Source: Pseudodesulfovibrio sp. JC047 (GTDB lineage Bacteria > Desulfobacterota > Desulfovibrionia > Desulfovibrionales > Desulfovibrionaceae). Taken from it: DNA of 64,000 nucleotides. The stretch spans positions 1-64,000 of the forward strand of contig NZ_WUEH01000010.1 in assembly GCF_010468615.1 (NCBI RefSeq). The letters are read 5' to 3'. Numbering within the stretch: position 1 is the first letter of the stretch; each line of letters begins with the position of its first letter. Both the position numbers and the translations under genes were made by a program. This document shows positions 15,472 to 24,386 of the stretch, piece by piece. The notes under the pieces were generated by a model that was given only the letters and a program-made list of their open reading frames with translations, was not told the DNA's origin and made no database searches.

Positions 15472-16455
15472 ATGAAAAACGTCATTTTCAAATCAGTCCC
15501 CTTTGACAAGCATCTCGTTACGTTGGCTCTGGAATCAGGTGTGGACGCCGTGATGGTCGAAAAGGATCAGGTCAAGACCGTTCAGGCTCTTGGCCGCGTC
15601 ACGGTCATCACTCCCGAAGACATGCCCGTGGTCGAATTGACTGAAAAAGCCGATGAAGCGACCGCCATCAAGGGAATCCGGGATGGTCAAAACGTCGTGC
15701 TCAAAAAGGGATGGGAGATCATTCCGGTCGAAAACATTCTCGCACAGGTGGAAACTCTGGCCCTGGAATGCGAATCTCTGGACCGGGCCAGACTGGCCGC
15801 CGGAATTCTGGAACGCGGCTGTGACACCGTGGTCGTCCTGCCGGAAGGTGCGGCCGACCTCAAACAGATCGTCTCGGAACTCAAACTTTCGCAGGGAACC
15901 ATGGATCTTCAAACCGCCGAAATCACCGCCATCGAACCCACCGGGTTGGGCCATCGCGTCTGTGTGGACACCATTTCGATCTTGAAAAAGGGACAGGGAA
16001 TGCTCGTGGGCAACTCCTCGGCCTTCTCTTTTCTGGTCCATGCCGAGACTGAATCCAACCCCTATGTGGCGGCGCGGCCATTTCGCATCAATGCGGGGGC
16101 GGTCCATGCCTATACCCAAATGCCGAGCGACAAAACCACCTATCTGGATGAACTCAAGGCCGGTGACGAGGTCCTGATCGTCGGGGCCGATGGAGCAACG
16201 ACCATTTCCACGGTAGGCCGGGTCAAGGTAGAAGTCCGCCCCATGTTGCTCATCAAGGCAGCCATCACCACGGACACCGGCGTCACTGAAGGACAAGTTT
16301 TCCTCCAGAACGCCGAAACCATCCGGGTCGTGGCTGACACAGGTGAACCGATCTCGGTGGTCAATCTCGCAATTGGCGACAAAATCATGGTCAAAACCGA
16401 TGAAGCTGGCCGACACTTCGGTATGCGCATCACGGAAGAAATCAAGGAAGGCTAG
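15472..16455 (+). CDS. 3-dehydroquinate synthase II (archaeal type, AroB')
   Basis: 327 residues. It oxidatively deaminates and cyclises ADTH to 3-dehydroquinate with NAD. The C-terminal half shows the family blocks TGLGHRVCVDTISILKKGQG, MLVGNSSAFSFLVHAETE and PFRINAGAVHAYTQMP. It is unrelated to classical AroB. It starts 12 bases after the ADTH synthase stop with a weak ribosome site, suggesting coupled translation. Together the two genes form the alternative entry to the shikimate pathway known from archaea and from Desulfovibrio. Confidence 0.94.
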   Translation: MKNVIFKSVPFDKHLVTLALESGVDAVMVEKDQVKTVQALGRVTVITPEDMPVVELTEKADEATAIKGIRDGQNVVLKKGWEIIPVENILAQVETLALECESLDRARLAAGILERGCDTVVVLPEGAADLKQIVSELKLSQGTMDLQTAEITAIEPTGLGHRVCVDTISILKKGQGMLVGNSSAFSFLVHAETESNPYVAARPFRINAGAVHAYTQMPSDKTTYLDELKAGDEVLIVGADGATTISTVGRVKVEVRPMLLIKAAITTDTGVTEGQVFLQNAETIRVVADTGEPISVVNLAIGDKIMVKTDEAGRHFGMRITEEIKEG

Positions 16456-16556
16456 TCCTGTTTCGATAGGAAATGATCCCGCCTTCACCGGCTCGGATCA
16501 ACGAATCGGAAACAGACGCCCGGCCCCACTGGCCGGAGCTTCATCTGGAGAAAGAC

Positions 16557-17657
16557 ATGAAAGGCACAGACAACACGAATATCCCGGACCTCGGCGAACT
16601 ACGGCAATCAATCGATTCCGTAGATCGCCAGATCGTGGATCTCCTGAACCAACGGGCCGACCTGAGCCTTGGCGTGGGGCGATACAAGGCGTCCCGGGGC
16701 GAACCGATTTACAAGCCGTTCCGTGAACAGGAAGTCATGAACAAGATCGCAGGCTCCAGTCCCGGACCACTGCCGGACAAGCACCTGCGTACCATCTATC
16801 GTGAAATCATGAGTTCATCCCGCCACCTGCAACGCCCCGAGCGCGTGGTCTATCTTGGTCCAGAAGGCACGTTTTCCTATTTCGCAGCCATCGAACACAT
16901 GGGCAGTGCCGCTGCCTTGACCCCAAAAACGAATTTCGAGGATATTTTTCGGGCCGTTGCCGAAGAAGGCGCGGAACTCGGTGTCATTCCGCTGGAAAAC
17001 ACCATTGAAGGCACCATCGGTCAGGTGGTGGACCTGTTCATGAAATACAAGGTCTATATCCAGGCCGAAGTCTTCAGCCGAATCAGTCATTCCATCATGT
17101 CCAAAGTCGAATCACTCAATGACGTGGAGGTCATCTACTCGCACCCTCAACCGTTGGGACAATGCCGGGACTGGCTCCGCACCCATCTGCCCGAGGTACC
17201 GACCATCCCTATGGAATCCACCGCCGAAGCCGCCGAAGTCGTGGCAGGGAAACAGACCGCTGCGGTCATCGGTCATGCCAAGCTGGCGGATATGCACGCC
17301 ATGAACATTCTGGCCCAATCCATCGAGGACCAACCCGACAACTGGACCCGATTCCTGATTATCGGCGCGGCCCCTTCGCTGGAAGACCAACGCGACAAGA
17401 CCACCATTCTTTTCACGCTGCCGGACAAACCCGGCGCATTGGCCCGGGTCCTGACGACGCTGGCCCTACAGGGAATCAACATGACCAAGCTTGAATCCCG
17501 CCCGTTCAAGGGAGAAAAATGGAAATATGTCTTTTTCACCGATCTCGAATGTGATTTGAGCGGAGACAGACACCAAGACGTGCTCGAAGCAATTCGCCAG
17601 CAGTGCCATACACTGCGCGTCCTCGGCACATACCCCACCCAGGAGAACAGATCATGA
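16557..17657 (+). CDS. pheA: Bifunctional chorismate mutase / prephenate dehydratase
   Basis: 366 residues from ATG 16557 (preceded by GGAG), not the longer reading. Residues 10-95 are the AroQ-type mutase (LRQSIDSVDRQIVDLLNQRA; GRYKASRGEPIY). Residues 100-285 are the dehydratase, with YLGPEGTFSYFAA, IPLENTIEGTIGQVVD and the catalytic NWTRFLII. Residues 295-365 are an ACT domain with KLESRPFKG, the phenylalanine feedback site. It commits chorismate to phenylpyruvate. Its stop overlaps aroA by ATGA. Confidence 0.96.
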   Translation: MKGTDNTNIPDLGELRQSIDSVDRQIVDLLNQRADLSLGVGRYKASRGEPIYKPFREQEVMNKIAGSSPGPLPDKHLRTIYREIMSSSRHLQRPERVVYLGPEGTFSYFAAIEHMGSAAALTPKTNFEDIFRAVAEEGAELGVIPLENTIEGTIGQVVDLFMKYKVYIQAEVFSRISHSIMSKVESLNDVEVIYSHPQPLGQCRDWLRTHLPEVPTIPMESTAEAAEVVAGKQTAAVIGHAKLADMHAMNILAQSIEDQPDNWTRFLIIGAAPSLEDQRDKTTILFTLPDKPGALARVLTTLALQGINMTKLESRPFKGEKWKYVFFTDLECDLSGDRHQDVLEAIRQQCHTLRVLGTYPTQENRS

Positions 17658-18994
17658 GCAAGGAACCGATCATCATCAATGCCCCGGCCAGCAAATCACT
17701 CTCTCACCGAACTCTTATCGCGGCCGCATTGGCCAACCGGGTTTCGGAAATATCCTCTGTGCTCGACTCCGACGACATCACCCGCACGCGCGACTGCCTC
17801 ACGGCCTGCGGCGCGACCATCGCGGAAAAGGCGGGGAATCTCGTTGTCTCGGGCATGGAATCCGGTCCCAAGGGGGGCAATGCCGACCGCAAACACAAGA
17901 AAGACGCGCCGCACGAACTGTTCATGCACGAATCCGGGACCACCTGCCGTCTGATGACCGCCGTGGCTGCTGCCGGACACGGAACCTTCCTGGTTCATGG
18001 TGCCCCCCGTATGCACGAACGCCCCATGGCCGAACTGGTCAAGGCCCTCAAAAAGCTCGGTGCCTCCTTTGAATTCAAGGAAAAGGACGGTCACCTTCCC
18101 TTTGTCATGACCTGCAAGGGATACACCGGGAAAAAAGTCGAAATTTCACTGGAAGAAAGCAGTCAATATCTGTCCGGCCTACTTTTGGGCGCACCACTGG
18201 CCTCCCACGAAACCACCATTACCGTCACCGGCAAGAAAGCGGTTTCCTGGCCATATGTGGCCCTGACCCTTCGGATCATGGAAGATTTCAAGGCCGGGTT
18301 TGACGTCCAGATCAAGGACGGCAAACAGTGGGAGTCCGTCCCATGGCGGTCCGTCAAGGCCGTCACACCGGGCACCATCCGATTCATCGTCAAACCCACC
18401 GGGTATGATTCAACGGATTATCAGGTGGAAGGCGACTGGTCCAACGCCAGCTATTTCCTGGCCGCCGGGGCCATTGGCAGACGCCCTGTTCTCATCAAGG
18501 GGCTGGCGGCGGACTCATTGCAAGGTGACCGGGCCATCATGGACATTCTCAGTCAAATGGGCGCGTCCATCAAAGTCTCTTTTGACGGCATTCTCGTGGA
18601 ACCCGGTTCCCTGCACGGCATCACCGTGGACATGGGCCGCTGCCCGGACCTAGTGCCCACGGTTGCCACGGTCGCGGCGTTCGCGTCCACACCGACCACC
18701 ATCACCAATGTGGCCCATCTGCGACTCAAGGAAACCGATCGACTGAAGGCCTGCGCACTGGAAATATCCAGAACCCAGACCCAAACGGAAATAGTGGATG
18801 ATTCGCTCATCATTCGGCCCAGCCGGGTGCCAAACGGCCACTGCATCAATTTCGACACCTATGGGGATCATCGCATGGCCATGGCCATGTCCCTGTTCCA
18901 ACTGGGTGGCATTGACGTCATTCTGGACAACCCCGGCTGCGTCAACAAATCATTCCCCGGCTTCTGGGACGAATGGAAAAAGATCATCGGATAA
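17654..18994 (+). CDS. aroA: 3-phosphoshikimate 1-carboxyvinyltransferase (EPSP synthase)
   Basis: 446 residues. It adds enolpyruvate from PEP to shikimate 3-phosphate. NAPASKSLSHRTLIAAALA carries the substrate-binding Lys and Ser. ESGTTCRLMTAVAAAG replaces the usual NAGT loop in the manner of divergent delta-proteobacterial enzymes. LRLKETDRLKA and TYGDHRMAMAMSLF are the catalytic PEP-binding blocks. A charged insertion near residue 75 (KGGNADRKHKKDAPHE) is unusual. It is preceded by AGGAG and coupled to pheA by a 4-base overlap. The intermediate pathway genes (aroC, aroD, aroE, aroK) are not in this window. Confidence 0.94.
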   Translation: MSKEPIIINAPASKSLSHRTLIAAALANRVSEISSVLDSDDITRTRDCLTACGATIAEKAGNLVVSGMESGPKGGNADRKHKKDAPHELFMHESGTTCRLMTAVAAAGHGTFLVHGAPRMHERPMAELVKALKKLGASFEFKEKDGHLPFVMTCKGYTGKKVEISLEESSQYLSGLLLGAPLASHETTITVTGKKAVSWPYVALTLRIMEDFKAGFDVQIKDGKQWESVPWRSVKAVTPGTIRFIVKPTGYDSTDYQVEGDWSNASYFLAAGAIGRRPVLIKGLAADSLQGDRAIMDILSQMGASIKVSFDGILVEPGSLHGITVDMGRCPDLVPTVATVAAFASTPTTITNVAHLRLKETDRLKACALEISRTQTQTEIVDDSLIIRPSRVPNGHCINFDTYGDHRMAMAMSLFQLGGIDVILDNPGCVNKSFPGFWDEWKKIIG

Positions 18995-18998
18995 GGTC

Positions 18999-19769
18999 AT
19001 GACCGAACCAGCAATACAGACACTCGCCATCGTGGGCGCCAGCGGCCAGATGGGGCAGGTCTTTTCACAGGCTTTTACCGATCAGGGGTGCGACGTCGTG
19101 CCCCTTGATCGCCCCTTTTCCAAAGCTGCAATCCGCGAAGCACTGACCGATTGCGACATGCTGTTGCTCAGTGTGCCGGTCACGGCCATGGATTCCGTCT
19201 TGGACCACATGACACCACACCTGAATGGACGCACCATTCTCTGTGATGTCGGTTCGGTCAAAATCCATCCCATGAAAACCATGATCCGACGATATCAGGG
19301 ACCGGTTGTGGGGACACATCCACTGTTCGGACCGATTCTTCCGGATGAATTCACTCCCAGAATCGCCATTGCCCCGGGCCGAGAAACTGACCGCGACGCT
19401 GCCTCCGCAGTCTCCCGGCTCATGCAATCCTGCGGCTATGAATGTTTTTCGACAACAGCCGAAGAACACGACCGGGCCATGGCCTTTGTCCAGGGATTGA
19501 ACTTCACGTCAACCGTGGCCTTTCTGGCCGCAGCCCGAGACGTGGACGGCATCGATAATTTCATCACCCCCTCGTTCAAACGTCGCCTCGACTCGGCGCA
19601 CAAGATGCTCACGCAGGATACGGAACTTTTTGAAACCATTTCGGAATCCAATCCGTTCCTTCAGGAAGTCAACCGCAAATTCATGGCGTATCTCAGCCTG
19701 GCCGCCGGTGGCGATCTCGATCTGCTCGCAGACCGGGCACAGTGGTGGTGGCATCACGAAACACCATAA
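18999..19769 (+). CDS. tyrA: Prephenate dehydrogenase
   Basis: 256 residues starting at ATG 18999 with AAGG just upstream, 4 bases after aroA. The Rossmann fold begins LAIVGASGQMGQVFSQAF. The catalytic region is GTHPLFGP (about residue 105), and ISESNPFLQEVNRKFM is the C-terminal helical signature. It makes 4-hydroxyphenylpyruvate (or arogenate-derived tyrosine) from prephenate. It lacks both the fused chorismate mutase of enteric TyrA and an ACT domain, so no feedback site for tyrosine is visible. A 190-base gap with a hairpin follows before trpE. Confidence 0.93.
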   Translation: MTEPAIQTLAIVGASGQMGQVFSQAFTDQGCDVVPLDRPFSKAAIREALTDCDMLLLSVPVTAMDSVLDHMTPHLNGRTILCDVGSVKIHPMKTMIRRYQGPVVGTHPLFGPILPDEFTPRIAIAPGRETDRDAASAVSRLMQSCGYECFSTTAEEHDRAMAFVQGLNFTSTVAFLAAARDVDGIDNFITPSFKRRLDSAHKMLTQDTELFETISESNPFLQEVNRKFMAYLSLAAGGDLDLLADRAQWWWHHETP

Positions 19770-19809
19770 ATGGTGCGGCTTTTGCCGTAACTTGGAATCG
19801 AACAACACC

Positions 19810-19841
19810 AAGGCCGCACCCACACAGGGGACGGCCTTTTT
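19810..19841 (+). terminator. Internal hairpin with short T-run between tyrA and trpE
   Basis: AAGGCCG (19810-19816) pairs with CGGCCTT (19832-19838) across a 15-base loop, ending in five T (19837-19841). It is weaker than the upstream attenuator and could give partial termination, lowering trp relative to tyr/phe expression. Confidence 0.5.
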
Positions 19842-19857
19842 CATAAAGGAGCACACA

Positions 19858-19872
19858 ATGAACAAGACGTGA
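19858..19872 (+). other. Micro-ORF of four codons with strong ribosome site
   Basis: ATG AAC AAG ACG TGA, preceded at ideal distance by AAGGAG (19846-19851). It follows the internal hairpin and lies 88 bases before trpE. It could be the relic of a lost gene or a translation-entry element. It holds no aromatic codons. Confidence 0.35.
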
Positions 19873-19879
19873 AAGACAT

Positions 19880-19963
19880 ATGAAAACCGTAAGAAGATCA
19901 AGGGATGGGATGTCATTCCCCGCCCGTTACATTAACGGCATCATACCCAACAAGGAAACATGA
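19880..19963 (+). other. Possible 27-residue ORF overlapping the trpE start
   Basis: The ATG at 19880 opens a 27-codon frame whose TGA (19961-19963) overlaps the trpE ATG at 19960, a coupling geometry used elsewhere in this operon. The ribosome site is weak (GAAAG) and the peptide (MKTVRRSRDGMSFPARYING...) has one Phe, one Tyr and no Trp, so it does not look like an attenuation leader. Confidence 0.25.
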
Positions 19964-21432
19964 TGAATACAATTTCACTGACGCAGTACGGGAAATGGCT
20001 CCCGGCTGACGTCCAGACCACCATCTCCCTCTACATGGGACTGGTAGGTGACCAACCCGGTATTCTGCTGGAATCAGCAGAGGTGGATGGTCGCCTTGGT
20101 CGATACAGTCTGCTCGCCTGGGACTATCGGCTCATGCTCTTTCCCGTGGACGGCAAACTCGTGGTCGAAACCACCGACGACCGGCTCGCTCCACTCAAGG
20201 AACTCAGCGGCATGGACTACCTGTCCGGCCTCAAAAAAGCCGTCCAATACCTCTCAATCACGCAGGAGACCTCGGGCGATACATCCACGGCTATCGGACG
20301 GGATGGACTCCCCGGGTTGACTCGTGGGCTGTACGGCTATTTCGGCTACGGTGTGGCCGGAATGTTCGAACGCAAACTCACGCAGTGTTGCAAGCCCGAA
20401 GACGCCGAAGCCTGTCTGGTCCTCCCCGGTCAGATGGTCCTGTTCGACCACCTGCGCCACTCCTGCTGCTATCTGAGCCTCGACAAAGGCGCGACCCCCA
20501 TGCCCGCTCCGGTTCAATGGGGTGCGGACTTGACCGCTCCCGAGGTCGGGATGCCCACGGTTCACCCGGGCAAGGACGCATATCTGCGGAGCGTCAACCA
20601 CTGCAAGGACCTCATCGCGCAGGGCGAATGCATTCAGGTGGTGTTGTCCACCCGGTTCACCGTGCCGTTACCGGATGAACCCTTCAAAATATATCGCCGT
20701 CTCAGACAGGCCAATCCCTCACCGTTCATGTTCTACATGAAATTCCCGGACTCCCTGTCCATGGGAAAAACACGCGGGACCACCCTGCTGGGATCATCGC
20801 CCGAATTGCTGGTCCGAAGCACGGCAGGACAACTCGAAGTCCGCCCCATTGCCGGAACACGCCACAGAGGCGAAACCGAAAAGGAAGACCGCCGACTGGA
20901 AAAGGAACTGCTGGCCGATCCCAAGGAACGGGCCGAACACGTCATGCTCGTCGATCTGGGCCGCAACGACCTTGGACGCATTGCCAAACCCGGCACGGTG
21001 TCTGTCGAAAAATTCATGAATGTCGAACGGTTCTCCCATGTCATGCACCTCACATCCTATGTGGAAGGAACGCTCAAAGACGGACTGGACGGCGTGGATG
21101 TCCTCCAATCCACCTTCCCTGCCGGAACTTTGTCCGGTGCCCCGAAAATCCGTGCCATGGAAATCATCGCCGACCTCGAACCGCAAGAACGCGGGCCATA
21201 CGGCGGCTGCATCGGCTGGATGGGATTGGACGACGGCGAAGTGTCACTGGATACCGGCATCACCATTCGCTCCATGTGGATTCGAGACGGTCTGTGCCAT
21301 TGGCAAGCCGGAGCCGGTATCGTCCATGATTCCGACCCGGAATCAGAATGGATTGAATGTCACAACAAGGCGCGTGTGATGCTGGAAGTCATTTCCGGCA
21401 AGGGAGGCACCGATGTTTTTGCTGATCGATAA
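19960..21432 (+). CDS. trpE: Anthranilate synthase component I
   Basis: 490 residues. With TrpG it converts chorismate and glutamine to anthranilate. ILLESAEVDGRLGRYSLLAW holds the LLES motif of the tryptophan feedback site. The C-terminal catalytic region has PIAGTRHRGETEKEDR, HVMLVDLGRNDLGRIAKPG and FPAGTLSGAPKIRAMEIIADLE. AAGGA precedes a double ATG (19960, 19963). It overlaps trpG by 20 bases, so the two subunits are likely made in equal amounts. It is the first gene of the trp part of the operon. Confidence 0.96.
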   Translation: MMNTISLTQYGKWLPADVQTTISLYMGLVGDQPGILLESAEVDGRLGRYSLLAWDYRLMLFPVDGKLVVETTDDRLAPLKELSGMDYLSGLKKAVQYLSITQETSGDTSTAIGRDGLPGLTRGLYGYFGYGVAGMFERKLTQCCKPEDAEACLVLPGQMVLFDHLRHSCCYLSLDKGATPMPAPVQWGADLTAPEVGMPTVHPGKDAYLRSVNHCKDLIAQGECIQVVLSTRFTVPLPDEPFKIYRRLRQANPSPFMFYMKFPDSLSMGKTRGTTLLGSSPELLVRSTAGQLEVRPIAGTRHRGETEKEDRRLEKELLADPKERAEHVMLVDLGRNDLGRIAKPGTVSVEKFMNVERFSHVMHLTSYVEGTLKDGLDGVDVLQSTFPAGTLSGAPKIRAMEIIADLEPQERGPYGGCIGWMGLDDGEVSLDTGITIRSMWIRDGLCHWQAGAGIVHDSDPESEWIECHNKARVMLEVISGKGGTDVFADR

Positions 21433-21985
21433 TTTCGATTCCTTCACCTTCAATCTGGTGCAGGCCTTCCAGCAGCTCGGGGCCGACCCCACGGTCATTC
21501 GCAATGACCGGGACGAAATACTCGATCTGGCCACCAGCGGCACGCTTGAACGCGTCTGTCTGTCGCCCGGTCCCAGCACGCCGGAAAACGCAGGATTCTG
21601 TCTGGAATTTCTGGCCCGACTGCCCAAAACAGTGCCGGTCTTCGGCGTCTGCCTCGGACACCAGACCCTCGGTCATTTTGCCGGAGCACCCGTTCAACGA
21701 GCAGCCCGTATCATGCACGGCAAGACCTCGCAGGTCGTCCATGACGGCCAAGGCGTCTTCGCCGGGCTGGACTCGCCGTTCGAGGTCTGTCGATACCATT
21801 CGCTCGTGGTCCCGGCAGAAAAGGCCCCGGACATGCTTACCGTTACGGCCCGAACCCGCCAAGGGGAAATCATGGGACTCCAATACACGGACCGTCCATG
21901 GCACGGCGTCCAGTTTCACCCGGAATCCATTCTCACCCCGGACGGCCCGAAATTGCTCCAGAACTTTCTGAATATACAAGGATAA
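21413..21985 (+). CDS. trpG: Anthranilate synthase component II (glutamine amidotransferase)
   Basis: 190 residues, class I amidotransferase that feeds ammonia to TrpE. LLIDNFDSFTFNLVQAFQQL opens the protein. The nucleophile Cys is in FGVCLGHQTLGHFAG, and the His and Glu of the triad are in HGVQFHPESILTPDG. GGGAGG precedes the ATG inside trpE. It is a stand-alone TrpG, not fused to TrpD as in enterics. Four bases separate it from trpD. It might also serve para-aminobenzoate synthesis, but no pabB is present here. Confidence 0.95.
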   Translation: MFLLIDNFDSFTFNLVQAFQQLGADPTVIRNDRDEILDLATSGTLERVCLSPGPSTPENAGFCLEFLARLPKTVPVFGVCLGHQTLGHFAGAPVQRAARIMHGKTSQVVHDGQGVFAGLDSPFEVCRYHSLVVPAEKAPDMLTVTARTRQGEIMGLQYTDRPWHGVQFHPESILTPDGPKLLQNFLNIQG

Positions 21986-21989
21986 CGAT

Positions 21990-22997
21990 ATGACCATTCC
22001 TGAAATACTCGAAATCATCGCCCAACGAAAACCGCTGACCGATGCCCAGGCCGACTTCATGTTTACCGCACTGATGTCAGGCTCCATGACCGAGGCCCAA
22101 ACCGGTGCCTTTCTGATGGGGCTGCGCGTCAAGGGCGAAGACTCCACAGATCTGGCAGCCGGAGTGCGTGCCGGTGTGGCCCATGCCATCAAGATTCCCG
22201 GTTTTGACGGCACCCGCGAAGAGCCCGTGATGGATACCTGTGGCACAGGCGGCGACGGACAATGCAGTTTCAACAACTCCACGGCAGTGTCATTATTTCT
22301 GGCGGATATGGGATACACGGTCGCCAAACACGGCAACCGCGCCCTGTCGTCCTCCTGTGGCTCTGCCGATGCGCTCGAAGCCCTCGGCATTCCACTGGGC
22401 CTGACCCCGGAGCAGGCTGCTGAAGGCATGGAGAAACACCACTTCGCCTTCCTGTTCGCCCCGGCCTATCACCCGGCTTTCAAACACGTCATGCCCGTGC
22501 GCCAACAACTCGGCATCCGGACCCTGTTCAACTTCATGGGACCGTTGCTCAATCCGGCCCGTCCCTCACATCAACTCATGGGCGTTGGCGATCCTGAACG
22601 ATTGCGACTCATGGGTGAAACCCTGCTGCTGACCGGCGTGAACAGGGCACTGCTCTTTTCCGGGGCCGGGGGATTTGACGAGCTGACCACCTGGGGCGTC
22701 AACCGAGGGTACATCATCCACGACGGCGTGATGGAAAAGACCTCGGTCAACGCGCAACAGCTCGGCTTCAAACCCCATGATCCCAGAGACGTGGTGGTCA
22801 CCAGCAAGGAAGACGCAGTGGTCAAAATCAAGGAGATACTCGCGGGAGATGGTCCCCCTGCCATGATGGACATGGTCGCCCTGAATCTGGCAGGGTGCTT
22901 GCACCTACTGGACAAGGGGACCATGGCCGAATGTGCCGAACTGGCCCGAGACACCGTATACACCGGACTCACAAAAGGAATTCCGTATGTTGAATAA
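21990..22997 (+). CDS. trpD: Anthranilate phosphoribosyltransferase
   Basis: 335 residues. It transfers phosphoribosyl from PRPP to anthranilate. MDTCGTGGDGQCSFNNSTAV is the PRPP-binding GTGGD loop. AKHGNRALSSSCGSADALEALG and FLFAPAYHPAFKHVMPVR complete the active site. AAGGA precedes the start. The last 11 bases overlap trpC. It belongs to the non-fused class. Confidence 0.96.
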   Translation: MTIPEILEIIAQRKPLTDAQADFMFTALMSGSMTEAQTGAFLMGLRVKGEDSTDLAAGVRAGVAHAIKIPGFDGTREEPVMDTCGTGGDGQCSFNNSTAVSLFLADMGYTVAKHGNRALSSSCGSADALEALGIPLGLTPEQAAEGMEKHHFAFLFAPAYHPAFKHVMPVRQQLGIRTLFNFMGPLLNPARPSHQLMGVGDPERLRLMGETLLLTGVNRALLFSGAGGFDELTTWGVNRGYIIHDGVMEKTSVNAQQLGFKPHDPRDVVVTSKEDAVVKIKEILAGDGPPAMMDMVALNLAGCLHLLDKGTMAECAELARDTVYTGLTKGIPYVE

Positions 22998-23757
22998 ATT
23001 CAGAGAAGCAAAGCAACTTGAAATCGAATCCCTCCGCAAGGACTTCATGGAAGGCCGTGTGCCTGCCGTCTATCAGGGCGATCGTCCGTCTTTTGTGGAC
23101 GCCATCACAGCCAAGGGTCCCGGGGCGATCATCGCCGAATTCAAACCGGCCAGCCCCAGCAAAGGTGTCTTACGTGAAAATGCCAACCCACTGGATTTCG
23201 CAGATATCTACGCGGACAACGGTGCGGCGGCCATCTCCGTCCTCACGGAACCCCACTACTTCGGCGGCACCCCGGACTATCTGTTCATGATGAGCCAACC
23301 CGGTATCCCCTTGTTGCGCAAGGATTTCATCTTTGATCCGCTCCAGGTGGCCATGACCGCGTCCAGCCCGGCCTCTGCCGTGCTGCTCATCGCCCGCATG
23401 TGCGAAGACGCCACCCACCTGACGCAATTGGTGGAACTGGCACGGATGCCCGGCCTGAGTCCCGTGGTCGAAATATTCGACCAGGCGGACCTCGACATGG
23501 CCCGTGCAGCCGGTGCCGACATCATCCAAGTCAACAACCGCAATCTGGACACCCTCGAAACTTCGCTGGACCAAAGCCGGAACTTCATCACGCAAAAACG
23601 TGATGGTGAACACTGGATTTGTGCCAGCGGCGTGTCGAAACGGGCACAGGTCGAGGAAATGGCCGAACTCGGTTTCGACGCCATCCTCATCGGCACCTGT
23701 CTCATGGAAGCGGACAATCCTGGCGAAACCCTCGCCGAGTTGACTGGAGCACGCTAG
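22987..23757 (+). CDS. trpC: Indole-3-glycerol-phosphate synthase
   Basis: 256 residues, TIM barrel. It closes the indole ring from CdRP. IIAEFKPASPSKGVLRE contains the first catalytic Lys, ISVLTEPHYFGGTPDYL follows, PLLRKDFIFDPLQV contains the second, and IQVNNRNLDTLE is conserved. The start at ATG 22987 (MLNKFREAKQ) lies inside the end of trpD; the longer reading only extends into trpD. It is separate from TrpF, unlike the fused E. coli protein. One base is shared with the trpF GTG start. Confidence 0.95.
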   Translation: MLNKFREAKQLEIESLRKDFMEGRVPAVYQGDRPSFVDAITAKGPGAIIAEFKPASPSKGVLRENANPLDFADIYADNGAAAISVLTEPHYFGGTPDYLFMMSQPGIPLLRKDFIFDPLQVAMTASSPASAVLLIARMCEDATHLTQLVELARMPGLSPVVEIFDQADLDMARAAGADIIQVNNRNLDTLETSLDQSRNFITQKRDGEHWICASGVSKRAQVEEMAELGFDAILIGTCLMEADNPGETLAELTGAR

Positions 23758-24386
23758 TGTCACGCCCCCTGGTCAAAGTCTGCGGCATGACCCGCATGGA
23801 GGATGTCGAGCTCTGCGTCGATCTCGGCGTGGACCTGCTCGGATTCATCTTCCATCCCAAAAGCCCTCGACAGGCCGATCCCGATTTCGTGGCCTCGGTC
23901 AAAACGGGCAAGGTCACCAAGGTCGGTGTTTTCGTTGACCAAACAGCAGACGAAATCATCGAGACCATGGATCGCTGCGGTCTCCATGCAGCCCAACTGC
24001 ATGGCGGACACGACATGGACGCGTGCTGGAAAATCGGACCGGACCGGGTCATTCGGGTCTTTTGGCCCGAGGCCTACGCCTCATCCGACGATCTGCTCCG
24101 CGCGTTGGACCGATACGCAGAAGTCTGCGGCCATTTCCTTTTGGACGCAGGCAGAACAGGCCAGGGTGGCACCGGCACGACTATTGATTTTAAGACTCTG
24201 CAAGATATTGAAATACATACACCTTGGTTCCTTGCTGGCGGACTTGCACCGCACAATATCAAGGAGGCCCTGACCCTCAATTCTCCCGGAGTGGACATCA
24301 ACTCCGGCGTGGAGAGCCGTCCGGGTATCAAGGACGCATCAAAACTGCGAGAAATCCTGACGATTCTCGCTGAGGACACAGAATGA
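23757..24386 (+). CDS. trpF: Phosphoribosylanthranilate isomerase
   Basis: 209 residues, TIM barrel. It converts PRA to CdRP. LVKVCGMTRMEDVELC has the catalytic Cys. GVFVDQTADEIIETM, AAQLHGGHD and FLLDAGRTGQGGTGTTIDF (catalytic Asp) follow, and WFLAGGLAPHNIKEAL is the phosphate site. The start is GTG at 23757, sharing a base with the trpC stop, with TGGAG upstream. It overlaps trpB by ATGA. Confidence 0.94.
   Translation: MSRPLVKVCGMTRMEDVELCVDLGVDLLGFIFHPKSPRQADPDFVASVKTGKVTKVGVFVDQTADEIIETMDRCGLHAAQLHGGHDMDACWKIGPDRVIRVFWPEAYASSDDLLRALDRYAEVCGHFLLDAGRTGQGGTGTTIDFKTLQDIEIHTPWFLAGGLAPHNIKEALTLNSPGVDINSGVESRPGIKDASKLREILTILAEDTE

Noticed and set aside
15535-16488. 317-codon minus-strand ORF opposite DHQ synthase II
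   Set aside because: Complement shadow; the plus-strand protein has all family blocks.
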